This document shows, in pieces, positions 1 through 9,386 of a DNA stretch of 64,000 bases; the first letter of the stretch is position 1, and the number at the start of each line of letters is the position of its first letter. The position numbers and the translations under genes were made by a program. The DNA comes from CAUJGQ01 sp042408665 (GTDB lineage Bacteria; Chloroflexota; Dehalococcoidia; CAUJGQ01): assembly GCA_042408665.1 (NCBI GenBank), contig JBHOQW010000106.1, positions 10,274-74,273 on the forward strand, read 5' to 3'. The notes under the pieces were generated by a model, which was not told the origin of the DNA, did no database searches, and saw nothing but the letters and a program-made list of their open reading frames with translations.

Positions 1-96
1 GCTGACTGCCATCCCCTACCGTTGGTGTGAATGCACCGCCATCGCTCGCACGCTGAGCGGACGATGGGTGCGGTGCGCTGGCGGGAGGAGATTGTC

Positions 97-618
97 ATGC
101 GCAGCACGTTTTCGATCTTTGGTCATCCGCTCCACCCCATGCTGGTCGTGCTGCCCGTCGGTCTGTTCGTTTGGACGCTGGTCGCCGACTTGGTGTACGC
201 CACCGATAAAACCGGCCGCAGCGAGTGGTACAGCATCGCCTTCTGGACCGGTATCGCCGCCATTGTGACGGCGCTGGTCGCCGCGCTGCCGGGGTTCGGC
301 GATTACCTAACCATGGCCGTGCGCAGCGACGCCCGTGGCATCGCTACGATCCATATGCTGCTCAACCTGGCGGTGGTCGCCCTGTACTTCCTTGCCATGC
401 TGCTCATGCTCGACGACGGCGCCCGTACCGGCGGCCGCCTGACCATGGTCGTCGTGCTGCACCTGGTCGGCACCGGCCTGTTGGCTCTGTCGGGGTGGCT
501 CGGCGGTGAGATGGCGTATCGGTACCATCTCGCCGTTATCCCCGATTCGGCCGAGCTGGAACGCCTGGAACACGCCCGCCACGAACTGCAGCCGGCCGCA
601 GGGCGCCCAAGACACTAA
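97..618 (+). CDS. DUF2231-family membrane protein
   Basis: A 173-residue integral membrane protein with four predicted hydrophobic segments at about residues 16-34, 46-64, 85-105 and 114-135. The N-terminal GHPLHP motif (residues 9-14) right before the first helix is the signature of the DUF2231 family, whose function is not established. I chose the ATG at 97 because GGGAGGAG lies six bases upstream and because the protein then begins at the family's usual N-terminus; an in-frame ATG at 31 would add 22 residues of unlikely sequence. The C-terminal 30 residues are charged and probably cytoplasmic. It is the only plus-strand gene here and converges on the small heat-shock gene. The 182 bases between them hold no gene I recognise, only a weak TTGTGA/TCACAA inverted repeat near 708-727. 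Confidence 0.85.
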   Translation: MRSTFSIFGHPLHPMLVVLPVGLFVWTLVADLVYATDKTGRSEWYSIAFWTGIAAIVTALVAALPGFGDYLTMAVRSDARGIATIHMLLNLAVVALYFLAMLLMLDDGARTGGRLTMVVVLHLVGTGLLALSGWLGGEMAYRYHLAVIPDSAELERLEHARHELQPAAGRPRH

Positions 619-800
619 GATGGCGAACGGCGCCTGCATCGCGCCGCACGTCGCCCTACCCCTCCTCCGCCACGTCGCCATCGCGGGCTTCGGCTGAGCT
701 CGCCCCTTTGTGACCCAACGATCACAAGCGGCGCGCCTCGCGCTGACGCCGCACCATCCTCACAGGGGCTTGCCGCCGTGTCCGTTGGCACGCGAACGCC

Positions 801-1283
801 TCAGCGCGGTGGGGTCCTGGGCGCCGCGCCCCCGCTCCCAGCCCCCATCCCGCGCCGCGCCCGAGCCGCCTCGTGCGCTTCCTGCGTCGCCGGCCGAACG
901 GGATGGCCCTGGTTGCCGACCCGTTCACCGTAGCCGGGCCCGATCGTCGTAAGGGTGAGCCGTGCCGAACGCGCCTGCGCGGCAATCGGCAGGGCGACAA
1001 CGAGCACTCCGTTCCGGTAGGTGACGTTGGCCAACTCCCCGTTGACCACAGCCGGCAACTCCACCTCGCGGTGGTACGGGCCAACATGCCACTCTTCAGC
1101 CAGCACCTGCTTATCGCCCTTGAGCGTGGCGCGCAGGTCCGCGTGCAGCACCGCACGACCGTCGGCCACTTCAACCCGGATGTCCTCCGGCTCCGCGCCG
1201 GGCATCGGCGCGGCAATGGTGAGCCGCTCAGCGCTGCGATACATCGTCACCGGTACATGCTGAGGTGTGATGTCTGTCTGCAT
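801..1283 (-). CDS. Hsp20/alpha-crystallin family small heat-shock protein
   Basis: A 160-residue protein whose residues about 10-112 form an alpha-crystallin domain: beta-strand pattern, PGAEPEDIRVEV at the usual place and the GVLVVALP strand near its end. Such proteins are ATP-independent holdases that bind unfolding proteins in the cytoplasm. The ATG at 1283 is preceded by GGGAGG with a 7-base spacer. The tail after residue 115 is rich in Arg, Gly, Ala and Pro, and the usual C-terminal I-x-I oligomerisation motif is not visible, so assembly may differ. The 120 bases upstream (1284-1403) should hold its promoter, but no convincing -35/-10 pair or CIRCE element was seen. It lies downstream of the nuo operon on the same strand but is probably a separate unit. 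Confidence 0.88.
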   Translation of the reverse strand: MQTDITPQHVPVTMYRSAERLTIAAPMPGAEPEDIRVEVADGRAVLHADLRATLKGDKQVLAEEWHVGPYHREVELPAVVNGELANVTYRNGVLVVALPIAAQARSARLTLTTIGPGYGERVGNQGHPVRPATQEAHEAARARRGMGAGSGGAAPRTPPR

Positions 1284-1403
1284 CGATCATCCTCCCTGCC
1301 ACGGTGTACAGGGAACGCACCATCCGGGATATGCCCAGAAAGGGGTAGAGCGAGGGCCACGGCCACCCGCAGCGACCTGATCGGCACGTGCCAGACGGTG
1401 TCG

Positions 1404-2765
1404 TCAGGGCAGGGCATAGGTCCAGTCCGGCTGCTTGAGGACGTAGGTCTGGTCGTACAGAAACCCCTGGCCAGGCACATAGTCCACCATCTTCGGCACG
1501 ATCAGGGCGTGGTCCAGCGGGCATGTACCGTGCAGGTGCGCCTCGAACTCCTCCGGGAACGCCGCCAGGACGCTCTGCGTCACCAGCGACTGCGAGGTCG
1601 CCAGGTAACAACGCGCGGCGTTGGTCACCCAGGAGGACGCCGCATGCATCTCCGCCAGGTGATGGGGCTCAGCCTCACCGGCGAGCAATCGCTCCAAGCG
1701 CTCGGTGATCCAGCGCCCGCCCGTTTTACACGGCGGGCACTGATTACAGGACTCGATATACAGGAAGCGGGCGAAGGTGTAGAGCACCTGGACCATGCAG
1801 CGGCTGTCGTCATAGACGACGAAGCCGGCGGAGCCGAGGCCCGAACCGGCCCGGCGCATGGCGCCGAACTCGAGCGGCGTATCGAGCTGCGCCGCGGTAA
1901 GCACGGCGCTCGCGCCGGGCAGGACCGCTTTGACCCGCCGTCCCGGCGGCGGTCCCCCGGCGATTTCGTCGATGAGCTGGCGCAGCGTGAGCCCCAGGGG
2001 TAGCTCCTCCACCACCGGCCGCTGCACATCCCCGGACACGGTGAAGATCATCGTCCCCGGCGTGTCATCGGTGCCGAAAGAGCGGAACCAGTCGGCACCA
2101 TGGCGCACGATGTGGGTCACATGCGCCAGCGTCTCCACGTTGTTGACTACGGTGGGGTTGTGCAGGGCCTCACTGGGACCGCCGTACGCCCCGCCGAACA
2201 ACCCGTGAATGTACGGCGGCAGCACCCGTGGCAATGGCAGCCCGCCCTCGATCACTTCCAGCAGGGCCTTCTCCTCCCCGAACAGGTACTCGTCCGGCCC
2301 GAGCACCAGCTCGATGTTGTCGGCGATGGCCGTGCGGGCGCGCAGTTCGTCCAGCGCCCGCTGCACGGCCACCACCTCCGGCTCAGCCAGGCGCTTGAGG
2401 CACAGGTAGGCACTCCGCGCGCCGAGCACGTGGGCGCCGATGGCCAGCCCCTCGATCACTTGATACGGGTTCATGCGCAACAGCCAGCGGTCTTTGAAGG
2501 TACCCGGCTCACCCTCCGCGCCGTTGCCGCAGATATACTTGGTGGTCGCCGGATCGTGACGGACTGTCGTCCATTTGACGGCGGTGGGGAAACCGGCGCC
2601 GCCGCGGCCGCGCAGGCCCGCCCGCCGGATCTCGTCGATCACCGCTTCCGGCCCGCGCCGGCGAGCCCGTTCATACGCCTCGCCGCCACCGCGGGCGAGA
2701 TAGGCGTCCAGGGACGCTACCGGCCCGTTCTCGGGAAGGAGAACACGAGCGGACTGTGTGGCCAT
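1404..2765 (-). CDS. Second NuoF-like flavoprotein (Complex I 51-kDa subunit family)
   Basis: A 453-residue NuoF homologue distinct from the true nuoF at 13073-14353. Residues 53-65 (GRGGAGFPTAVKW) match the FMN-binding glycine-rich loop. The second FMN/NADH loop reads NGAEGEPG (81-88) where the operon's NuoF has NADEMEPG, so the conserved Asp is Ala. The FGEE and NVETL motifs are kept. Four cysteines, C340, C343, C346 and C386, have the spacing of the N3 [4Fe-4S] cluster. The start is the ATG at 2765, which gives a normal family N-terminus; the frame stays open further upstream but that part is not protein-like. It is the last gene of the nuo operon, 119 bases after nuoN. It probably carries NADH-dependent diaphorase-type electron transfer, but the partner is unknown. 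Duplicate NuoF and a separate NADH:acceptor module are both possible. Confidence 0.9.
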   Translation of the reverse strand: MATQSARVLLPENGPVASLDAYLARGGGEAYERARRRGPEAVIDEIRRAGLRGRGGAGFPTAVKWTTVRHDPATTKYICGNGAEGEPGTFKDRWLLRMNPYQVIEGLAIGAHVLGARSAYLCLKRLAEPEVVAVQRALDELRARTAIADNIELVLGPDEYLFGEEKALLEVIEGGLPLPRVLPPYIHGLFGGAYGGPSEALHNPTVVNNVETLAHVTHIVRHGADWFRSFGTDDTPGTMIFTVSGDVQRPVVEELPLGLTLRQLIDEIAGGPPPGRRVKAVLPGASAVLTAAQLDTPLEFGAMRRAGSGLGSAGFVVYDDSRCMVQVLYTFARFLYIESCNQCPPCKTGGRWITERLERLLAGEAEPHHLAEMHAASSWVTNAARCYLATSQSLVTQSVLAAFPEEFEAHLHGTCPLDHALIVPKMVDYVPGQGFLYDQTYVLKQPDWTYALP

Positions 2766-2884
2766 GGTGGTCCCCTCACGGTTTCTCGTCTTGTCGTCGC
2801 TCCGACCATCCGCCCCGCCCCTTCTGCACCGTTGTCCCGCCTCCCCCACCGCGGTGTCGGGCACGTCCGGGACGCGGCCGCGGT

Positions 2885-4330
2885 TCACGTGAGCATGGTG
2901 GTGAACCGCTCGATGAGATCGATGAGCGGACCAGGATACACCCCCAGCCCGATCATCAGCAGCGTCAGGACCGCCAGGAGCGCGGCACCGGCCCGACCGC
3001 GGGACCGGACAAGGGCGGGCACCTCCGCCGCAGGCGGCGCGGCCACGTACATGGCCGAGACGATGCGCAGGTAGTAGAACAGGCCGACGACGCTGGCCAC
3101 GATGAGAACGATCACCGGCAGCCACAACCCGGCCTCGGCCCCGGCCGCCACCAGGTACACCTTGCCCACGAACCCGGCCAGGAATGGGATACCGGCCAGC
3201 GACAGCAGGGCGGCGGTGAAGGCGCCGGCCAGCCACGGCCGCCGGGCATACAGCCCTTCGTAGTCCGCCAGGTTATCGGCGTCCCGCGCCGGCGGCGACA
3301 GCACGCTCACCACCCCGAACGCGGTCAGACTCGCGGCGAAGTACACGACCAGGTAAAAGGTCAGCGCGGTGCGGGCGAGGTTGCCCCCGGCCAGGTAAGG
3401 CACCAGCAGGAAACCGAGATGCGCGATCGAGGAATAGGCGAGGATGCGCTTGACGTTGCCCTGCAAGAGCGCCAGCAGATTGCCCACCAGCATCGATGCC
3501 ACCGCGATAACGACAAACCCCCAGTACAGCGCCGCATCGGCATTGAGATCGATCGCCGTCGACAGACGCAACAAGAGCGCCAACATAGCACCTTTGGACA
3601 CCGTGGCGATGAAACCGGCCACCGGCGCGGGCGCACCCTCGTAGACATCCGGCGTCCACAGGTGAAACGGCACCACCGCCAGCTTGAAGCCGATGCCAAC
3701 CACGACCATCCCCAGCCCGGCCAGCAGCACGCGGTGGGCGGCGGTGTCCAGGCCGGCGCGCGCGGCGGCGATGCGCGGGAACTCCATCGTCCCCGCCTCC
3801 GCGTACACCAGCGCCATTCCGAACAGCAGGAACGCGGCCGATGCCGCCGCCAGCACCAGGTACTTCAGCCCGGCCTCGATGTGCCCGTGCCGCACCTGCG
3901 GGTAGGCGATGAGGGTGTACAGCGAAACGGTCAGCACCTCCAGCCCCAGGAACAACGCGGCGAAGTGCCGGGCGACGACCAGCACCGTCCCGCCCAGCGT
4001 CGCCAGCAGGAGCAGCAGGTAGAACTCCTCCGGATCCACCTCGCGTGCATCCAGGTACCCGTGGGCCAGCACCGCCACCGCGACCGCTGCGATGATCAGG
4101 AGTCCTATGTAGAACAACGCGTAGCGGTCGAACACCAGCAGCACCGTCACCTGCCGCTGTCCCATACGCGCCGAGAGCGGTAGCGTGAGCAGGGCACTCA
4201 TCAGCCCGGCCATGGCCACGCCGAACGCCGTCGTGTGGTGGCGGCGCATGGCGATGAGCAGCAGGAGCGCCACCGCCGCTCCAGCGAGCAGGGTCATCGG
4301 CGTCAGGGTGATCAGCTCAGCGCGGGTCAT
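2885..4330 (-). CDS. nuoN: NADH-quinone oxidoreductase subunit N
   Basis: A 481-residue polytopic antiporter-like subunit of Complex I with about 14 hydrophobic helices, one of the three proton-translocating membrane subunits. The lysine-containing stretch VKRILAYSSIAHLGF and the GFVGK motif near the C-terminus are typical of NuoN. Its start overlaps the end of nuoM by 14 bases, so translation is probably coupled. The ATG at 4330 is the first residue of a family-like N-terminus. It is the last canonical nuo gene; a NuoF paralogue follows after 119 bases. Confidence 0.95.
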   Translation of the reverse strand: MTRAELITLTPMTLLAGAAVALLLLIAMRRHHTTAFGVAMAGLMSALLTLPLSARMGQRQVTVLLVFDRYALFYIGLLIIAAVAVAVLAHGYLDAREVDPEEFYLLLLLATLGGTVLVVARHFAALFLGLEVLTVSLYTLIAYPQVRHGHIEAGLKYLVLAAASAAFLLFGMALVYAEAGTMEFPRIAAARAGLDTAAHRVLLAGLGMVVVGIGFKLAVVPFHLWTPDVYEGAPAPVAGFIATVSKGAMLALLLRLSTAIDLNADAALYWGFVVIAVASMLVGNLLALLQGNVKRILAYSSIAHLGFLLVPYLAGGNLARTALTFYLVVYFAASLTAFGVVSVLSPPARDADNLADYEGLYARRPWLAGAFTAALLSLAGIPFLAGFVGKVYLVAAGAEAGLWLPVIVLIVASVVGLFYYLRIVSAMYVAAPPAAEVPALVRSRGRAGAALLAVLTLLMIGLGVYPGPLIDLIERFTTMLT

Positions 4331-5975
4331 TGGCCTCCCGCTCCATCGTTTGTGTCACAGCGTCCCGGCCGCAGCGGTTTGCCGTCGTCGGCGCCCAGGG
4401 GCTCCATGCCCACACCCCCGGTCCGCCGTTGTCCGGTCGCTCGGCCGACGCCGCTGCGGTGCGCCCCGCGCGCGTCGGTGGGGCGGTTGAGGCGGCCGCG
4501 CGCGGGGCAATGCGCTCCAGCGCGCGCAGGCCGCTGCCGGCCGCCTCCAGCACGGGGCGCGGGTAGAGTCCGATCCACACCAGGGCAGCGATCGTGGCGG
4601 CGAAGGTTACCAGCTCCCGTGCCGAGAGGTCGGGCACGCGCCAGCCCTCCCGGTTGGGGCCGTGAAACACCACCTGTACCAGCCACAGTGCGTACACCGT
4701 CGCGGTGACGATGCCCAACGACGCCACCGCGGTGAGCGCCGCGTTCTCACGGAAGCTGCCGAACAGCACCAGGAACTCGCCCACGAACGTGGCCAGACCC
4801 GGCAGCCCCAGGGCGGCCAGGGCCAAGACAAGCGCCACGCCGCCCATCCGCGGCGTCACCGTCCACAGGCCGGACATACGCCGGATGTCACGGGTGTGGA
4901 GTCGCTCCTGCAGGGCGCCCACCAGGATGAACAGACCACCGGTGGCCAGACCGTGGGCCAGGATCTCTACGACCGCCCCCTGCAGGGCAAGCTCATTCCA
5001 GGCAAACACCCCTAGCAACACGAATCCCATGTGGCTGACGCTGGTGTAGGCCACCATCCGCTTGAGGTCGGTCTGACTGAAGGCCAACAGCGCGCCGTAT
5101 AGGATGCCCACCACCGCCAGCAGCATGGCCAGCGGCGCCAGGTCGAAGGCGGCGCCGGGGAAGAGCGGCACCGCGAAGCGCAGCAGGCCATAGGCGCCGG
5201 TCTTCAGCATCAGGCCGGCCAGTACTACGCTGCCGGCGGTCGGCGCTTCGGTGTGGGCATCGGGCAACCAGGTATGCACAGGCACCGCCGGCAGCTTCAC
5301 GGCAAAGGCGGCAACGAAACCGAGCAGGAGCAGCATCGCCGTGCGCGGCGACAGCGTTGTGCCCAGCAGGTCAGCGTATTCGAAGGTGTAGGTTCCGGTC
5401 TGACGCCCGTGGATGACGTACAGCGCCAGGATGGCGACAAGCATCAGTAAGCCACTGAGCTGGGTGAACAGGAAGAACTTCACCGCCGCGTAGACCCGGT
5501 TCTCGTGACCCCAGATGGCGATGAGGAAGTACATGGGGATAAGCATCATCTCCCAGAAGAAAGCGAACAGGAACAGGTCCAGCGCCAGGAACACGCCCAC
5601 AATCGCCGCCAGCACCCACAACAACTGAAAGTGGAAAAGGCCGACCCGCTCCCGGATGTCGGTCCACGAGGCGAGCACGGCCGTGATCCCCAGAAACGAC
5701 GTCAGCGCCAGAAGCATCAGGCTGAGACCGTCCATCGCCAGGTGAAGGCGAATTCCCAGTTGCGGGATCCAGGCGCGGTTGAAGTCCTCCAACCACGGCC
5801 CGCGGCCGGTGAGCGTCAAGTCTTGCCCATGCGCCAACCACAGGCCGATCGTCAGACCAAGCTCGACGGCCAGCGTCATGAGCGCCACCCACCGCGGCCA
5901 GCGCGTCTCACGCCGACCAAGCAGCCAGGCCAGCAGCCCGCCGGCAAACGGTAGCGCGATCAGCAGCAGGATCAT
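4317..5975 (-). CDS. nuoM: NADH-quinone oxidoreductase subunit M
   Basis: A 552-residue polytopic membrane subunit of Complex I, homologous to Mrp-type Na+/H+ antiporters. Core motifs are the FFWEMMLIPMYFLIAIWG helix with the essential Glu, the LPDAHTEAPTAGSVVLAG stretch and LKRMVAYTSVSHMGF with the pumping Lys. The conserved domain ends near residue 480. The last 70 or so residues are a hydrophilic Ala/Pro/Arg-rich extension that is not part of the usual NuoM, overlap nuoN, and may simply be low-complexity tail. The start overlaps the nuoL stop by four bases. Confidence 0.95.
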   Translation of the reverse strand: MILLLIALPFAGGLLAWLLGRRETRWPRWVALMTLAVELGLTIGLWLAHGQDLTLTGRGPWLEDFNRAWIPQLGIRLHLAMDGLSLMLLALTSFLGITAVLASWTDIRERVGLFHFQLLWVLAAIVGVFLALDLFLFAFFWEMMLIPMYFLIAIWGHENRVYAAVKFFLFTQLSGLLMLVAILALYVIHGRQTGTYTFEYADLLGTTLSPRTAMLLLLGFVAAFAVKLPAVPVHTWLPDAHTEAPTAGSVVLAGLMLKTGAYGLLRFAVPLFPGAAFDLAPLAMLLAVVGILYGALLAFSQTDLKRMVAYTSVSHMGFVLLGVFAWNELALQGAVVEILAHGLATGGLFILVGALQERLHTRDIRRMSGLWTVTPRMGGVALVLALAALGLPGLATFVGEFLVLFGSFRENAALTAVASLGIVTATVYALWLVQVVFHGPNREGWRVPDLSARELVTFAATIAALVWIGLYPRPVLEAAGSGLRALERIAPRAAASTAPPTRAGRTAAASAERPDNGGPGVWAWSPWAPTTANRCGRDAVTQTMEREANDPR

Positions 5976-7864
5976 AAGACCACCGCCAGGAGCAGGATGC
6001 CCGCCGCGCCGGCTGCGATGCCGGCCGCGTACCAGCGCACCCGACCGCTCTGCGTCCGGCGCACCAGGCCGTACAGCGCCACGCCCAGCCAGGCGACGGC
6101 GCGATAGCCCAGGTCGATGAGGTCATCTCGGTCCACGCGCGCCAGCCACACGTACGGCGCGACGAAGAGCCGATCGTACAGCCAGTCGAAGCCCCAACCC
6201 GCCGACCACCAGCGGTGCACGGCTGCGCCAGCGGGCGTGGCCACCAGCCGCTCGACCAGCACACGACGCTGCAGGATGAACAGGTAGGCGAGGAACACAC
6301 CGATCAGCGACGCGGCCGCGGCGATCAGCGCGAACAACGCCTCGGTGGCCACCCCGTCCCGCACAAGGGTCGGCGCCGGCAACACGTGGTGCAGGACATC
6401 GCTGAACCAGGGCCGATTGCCCAGCCACGGCGGCAGCTCGACAAAGCCGATACCGACGGAGAACGCCGCCAGCACGACCAGCGGCACCGCGATGGCCGGA
6501 CCGGGCCGGCGCTCCACCGGGCCGTGGGCCGGCCCGAAGAAGGTGAGAAAGACCATACGGAAGGTGTAGGTGGCGGTGATCAGCGCCCCGACCAACCCGG
6601 CGGCCCACAGCACGGCGCCGCCCCGCTCTGACGCCCACGCCTCCCACAGGATCAGATCCTTGCTGTAGAAGCCGGCCGTCACGAGCGGTAGCGCGGCCAG
6701 CGCGGCAGCACCGATCAAGAACGTCCAGAAGACGAGCGGGAGCTGTCGCCTGAGTCCGCCCAGCCGGAACATGTCGTACTGGTGGTGCGCCGCCAGGCTC
6801 ACCGCGCCGGCGCCCAGAAAGAGTAGCGCCTTGAAGAAGGCGTGAGTCATGAAGTGGAAGATGGCGGCCGACCAGGCGCCCACGCCCAGAGCCAGGAACA
6901 TGTAGCCGATCTGGCTCATAGTGGAGTAGGCGAGCACGCGCTTGATATCACGCTGGGTAAGGGCGCTGCACCCGGCCAGTAGCAGGGTCAGCACGCCGAC
7001 CACGGCCACGGCGGTCATAGCAGCCGGCGCCAGCTCGAACAGGGCGTGCATCCGCGCGATGAGGTACACACCGGCGGTGACCATCGTGGCCGCGTGGATC
7101 AGCGCGCTCACCGGGGTGGGGCCGGCCATGGCGTCCGGCAGCCAGGTCTGCAACGGCACCTGGGCCGACTTGCCCACAGCGCCGCCCAGCACCAGCAACG
7201 CCACAACTACCGCGATGGTGGAGCCCTCCGGCCACTGCGCCGCGGCGCGGGCCGCGACGCTCGGGATGTGCAGCGTGCCCAGCCGGTCAAATAGCAAAAA
7301 CAGCGCGACCGCCAGCGCCGTATCACCGACGCGGGTGACGATGAACGCCTTGCGCGCGGCGCGGCCGTTGGCCGGATCCTGGTACCAGAAGCCGATCAGC
7401 AGGTAGCTGCACAGGCCCACGCCCTCCCAGCCTAGGTAGAGCAGGAGCAGGTTGTCGGCCAGCACGAGCGTGAGCATGAAGCCGACGAACAGGTTCATGT
7501 AGGCGAAGAAGCGGCTGTACCCTTCCTCCTCGGCCATGAACTCCGTGGAGTAGACGTGAATGAGGAAGCCGACGAGGGTGATGACCAACACCATGACCAG
7601 CGACAGCGGGTCCAGGTAGAGGCCGATGCCGGGCGCGAACTCGCCCACCCGGATCCAGGTCCACAGCGTCTGGCCGGAAACGTAATCCGGGGGCGGGGAG
7701 GTGAGGAAGTCGACCCCTACCAGCGCGGCGAGTACGGCCGCCACGCCGATTGTGCTCGAGCCGATCACCGCCACCAGCCGCCGGGATAGGCGCGGACCGA
7801 CCAGCGCCAGCAGGAGGGCGCCGGCATACGGCACGACCGGGATCAGCCACAGCAGACGGGTCAC
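5972..7864 (-). CDS. nuoL: NADH-quinone oxidoreductase subunit L
   Basis: A 630-residue polytopic subunit, the distal proton-pumping antiporter-like subunit of Complex I with the long lateral helix. Recognisable NuoL features are YMNLFVGFMLTLVLADNLL, the WEGVGLCSYLLIGFWY motif, LPDAMAGPTPVSALIHAATM and DIKRVLAYSTMSQIGY. The length fits the family (about 610-660). The last 120 residues cover the lateral helix and final transmembrane helix. It starts one base after the nuoK stop and overlaps nuoM by four bases. Confidence 0.96.
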   Translation of the reverse strand: MTRLLWLIPVVPYAGALLLALVGPRLSRRLVAVIGSSTIGVAAVLAALVGVDFLTSPPPDYVSGQTLWTWIRVGEFAPGIGLYLDPLSLVMVLVITLVGFLIHVYSTEFMAEEEGYSRFFAYMNLFVGFMLTLVLADNLLLLYLGWEGVGLCSYLLIGFWYQDPANGRAARKAFIVTRVGDTALAVALFLLFDRLGTLHIPSVAARAAAQWPEGSTIAVVVALLVLGGAVGKSAQVPLQTWLPDAMAGPTPVSALIHAATMVTAGVYLIARMHALFELAPAAMTAVAVVGVLTLLLAGCSALTQRDIKRVLAYSTMSQIGYMFLALGVGAWSAAIFHFMTHAFFKALLFLGAGAVSLAAHHQYDMFRLGGLRRQLPLVFWTFLIGAAALAALPLVTAGFYSKDLILWEAWASERGGAVLWAAGLVGALITATYTFRMVFLTFFGPAHGPVERRPGPAIAVPLVVLAAFSVGIGFVELPPWLGNRPWFSDVLHHVLPAPTLVRDGVATEALFALIAAAASLIGVFLAYLFILQRRVLVERLVATPAGAAVHRWWSAGWGFDWLYDRLFVAPYVWLARVDRDDLIDLGYRAVAWLGVALYGLVRRTQSGRVRWYAAGIAAGAAGILLLAVVL

Positions 7865-7865
7865 G

Positions 7866-8174
7866 TCAACCTCGCAGGGTGCGGGCGGCGTCCACGTCCA
7901 GGGTCTTGAAGCGGTGATAGAGCTGGAGCACGAGCGCCAGCCCCACGGCCACCTCGGCGGCCGCCATGGTCAGGATGAACAGGAACATCACCTGGCCGTC
8001 TGGCTGCTCCCAGCGCGACCCGGCCACCACAAACGCCAGGCCGCTGGCGTTGAGCATGACCTCGATCGACATCAGCACAAAGAGCACGTTGCGGCGTACC
8101 AGGACGCCGATCAGCCCGAGCAGAAACAGCATCCCCGCTACCAGCAGCCCGGTTTCCATCGGTACCGTGGCCAT
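7866..8174 (-). CDS. nuoK: NADH-quinone oxidoreductase subunit K
   Basis: A 102-residue three-helix membrane subunit of Complex I. The second helix carries VLMSIEVMLNASGL with the conserved membrane Glu, and the third has AAAEVAVGLAL with the second conserved Glu; both belong to the proton path. Length and motif positions fit the family. It lies 6 bases after nuoJ and one base before nuoL. Confidence 0.95.
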   Translation of the reverse strand: MATVPMETGLLVAGMLFLLGLIGVLVRRNVLFVLMSIEVMLNASGLAFVVAGSRWEQPDGQVMFLFILTMAAAEVAVGLALVLQLYHRFKTLDVDAARTLRG

Positions 8175-8180
8175 GACCGC

Positions 8181-8831
8181 TCACCTCTGCGTCGTGGTGC
8201 CCGGCGCGCGTTCGGCCGCCTCCGCACCGGCCTCGGGCCGGCCCCCGGCCGGGGCGCGCGCCGTAGCTGGCATGGGCGCCCGCGCCTCTTCGTCCGATGG
8301 CGCCGTAGCCATGACCTCGGGTGGTTTGGGGGCACGGGCCGAGCGGCGCAGGCCGAGATGGTAGGCACCTACCAGTCCGGCCAGCAGCACCAGGGATGCC
8401 AGCTCCACCCCGAGGAGGTAGGCGCCGAACAGCGCCGCCCCCACCTCCTGCGGTCCCACCGGCCGCGCCGTGGCCGCCGGGCGGGTGGCGTGGCCGCTGA
8501 GCACGTAGACCAGCTCGGCGAGCAGGATCAGGGCCAGCACCCCCGGGCCGACCCACATGCGCGGGTTCAGCCACTGCCGCTCCTGCTGCACGGCCGCTGG
8601 ACCGAGGTTGAGGATCATGACCACGAACACGAACAGCACCACGATGGCGCCGGCATAAATGATCACCTCCAGGGCGGCGACGAACGGCGCCCCCAACACG
8701 AAGAACATCAGCGCCACCGCCAGCAGCGACACGATGAGGTACAGCAGCGCGTGCACGGCGTGCACCGCGGTGATGACGGCCGCGGTGGCCGCGACGGCGA
8801 CGGCCGCCGACAGGTAAAAGACGACGTTCAC
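8181..8831 (-). CDS. nuoJ: NADH-quinone oxidoreductase subunit J
   Basis: A 216-residue membrane subunit with five hydrophobic helices in the first 170 residues. The IIYAGAIVVLFVFVVMILN helix is the NuoJ signature, holding the pi-bulge region near the E-channel. The C-terminal 50 residues are a hydrophilic Ala/Pro/Glu-rich tail of no recognised function, longer than in most NuoJ proteins. It is 27 bases after nuoI and 6 bases before nuoK. Confidence 0.94.
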   Translation of the reverse strand: MNVVFYLSAAVAVAATAAVITAVHAVHALLYLIVSLLAVALMFFVLGAPFVAALEVIIYAGAIVVLFVFVVMILNLGPAAVQQERQWLNPRMWVGPGVLALILLAELVYVLSGHATRPAATARPVGPQEVGAALFGAYLLGVELASLVLLAGLVGAYHLGLRRSARAPKPPEVMATAPSDEEARAPMPATARAPAGGRPEAGAEAAERAPGTTTQR

Positions 8832-8858
8832 ATGCGGCCTCGCTGGTGGCCGGCCTTC

Positions 8859-9380
8859 TTACGGCAACAGGCTGTGCAGGTCCACCGGCGGCTCCTCCCG
8901 CTCGGCCTCTCCCTTGTCCTTACCGCCGATGTGCACCCCGGATACCCGGTAGAAGTTATATCCGTGGTATTTGCCCTGCCCGGCGATGAGCAGGTCGTGC
9001 TTCTCGTACACCAGGTTTTCCCGTCGGTACTCGCTCATCTCGAAGTCGGGGATGAGCTGGATGGCGTACGTGGGGCACGCCTCCTCGCAGTAGCCGCAGA
9101 AAATACAGCGGGAGAAGTTGATCCGAAACCAGGCCGGATAGCGGCGCCCGTGCTCGTCCTGCGTGGCCTGCAGGGCGATGCAGTCCACCGGACAGGCTAC
9201 GGCGCAGAGGTAACAGGCCACGCACCGCTCCCCGCCGTCCGGGTCACGCGTGAGGACGATGCGCCCGCGCCAGCGCGGCGGCAGGTACGGTTTCTGCTCG
9301 GGATACTGCACGGTAACCCGCGGACGGAACGCGTGGAGGAAGACGTCCCACATCGCCCGCAGCACGCTCAACATCTGCAT
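8859..9380 (-). CDS. nuoI: NADH-quinone oxidoreductase subunit I
   Basis: A 173-residue ferredoxin-like subunit of the Complex I Q-module. Two [4Fe-4S] clusters (N6a and N6b) are shown by C53/C56/C59/C63 and C92/C95/C98/C102 in the usual CxxCxxCxxxCP pattern. It passes electrons from NuoG to NuoB. The C-terminal 50 residues, with the EYRRENLVYEKHDLL stretch, match the long NuoI form. An in-frame ATG two codons later is an alternative start. It sits 6 bases after nuoH. Confidence 0.95.
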   Translation of the reverse strand: MQMLSVLRAMWDVFLHAFRPRVTVQYPEQKPYLPPRWRGRIVLTRDPDGGERCVACYLCAVACPVDCIALQATQDEHGRRYPAWFRINFSRCIFCGYCEEACPTYAIQLIPDFEMSEYRRENLVYEKHDLLIAGQGKYHGYNFYRVSGVHIGGKDKGEAEREEPPVDLHSLLP

Positions 9381-9386
9381 CTCCTG

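Noticed and set aside
873..2003. 376-codon plus-strand open frame
   Set aside because: It lies antisense to hsp20 and the NuoF paralogue, has no ribosome site and gives Arg/His-rich sequence typical of reverse-strand frames in GC-rich DNA.
2756..4183. 475-codon plus-strand open frame
   Set aside because: Antisense to nuoN; the translation is Gln/His/Arg-rich with no family motif.
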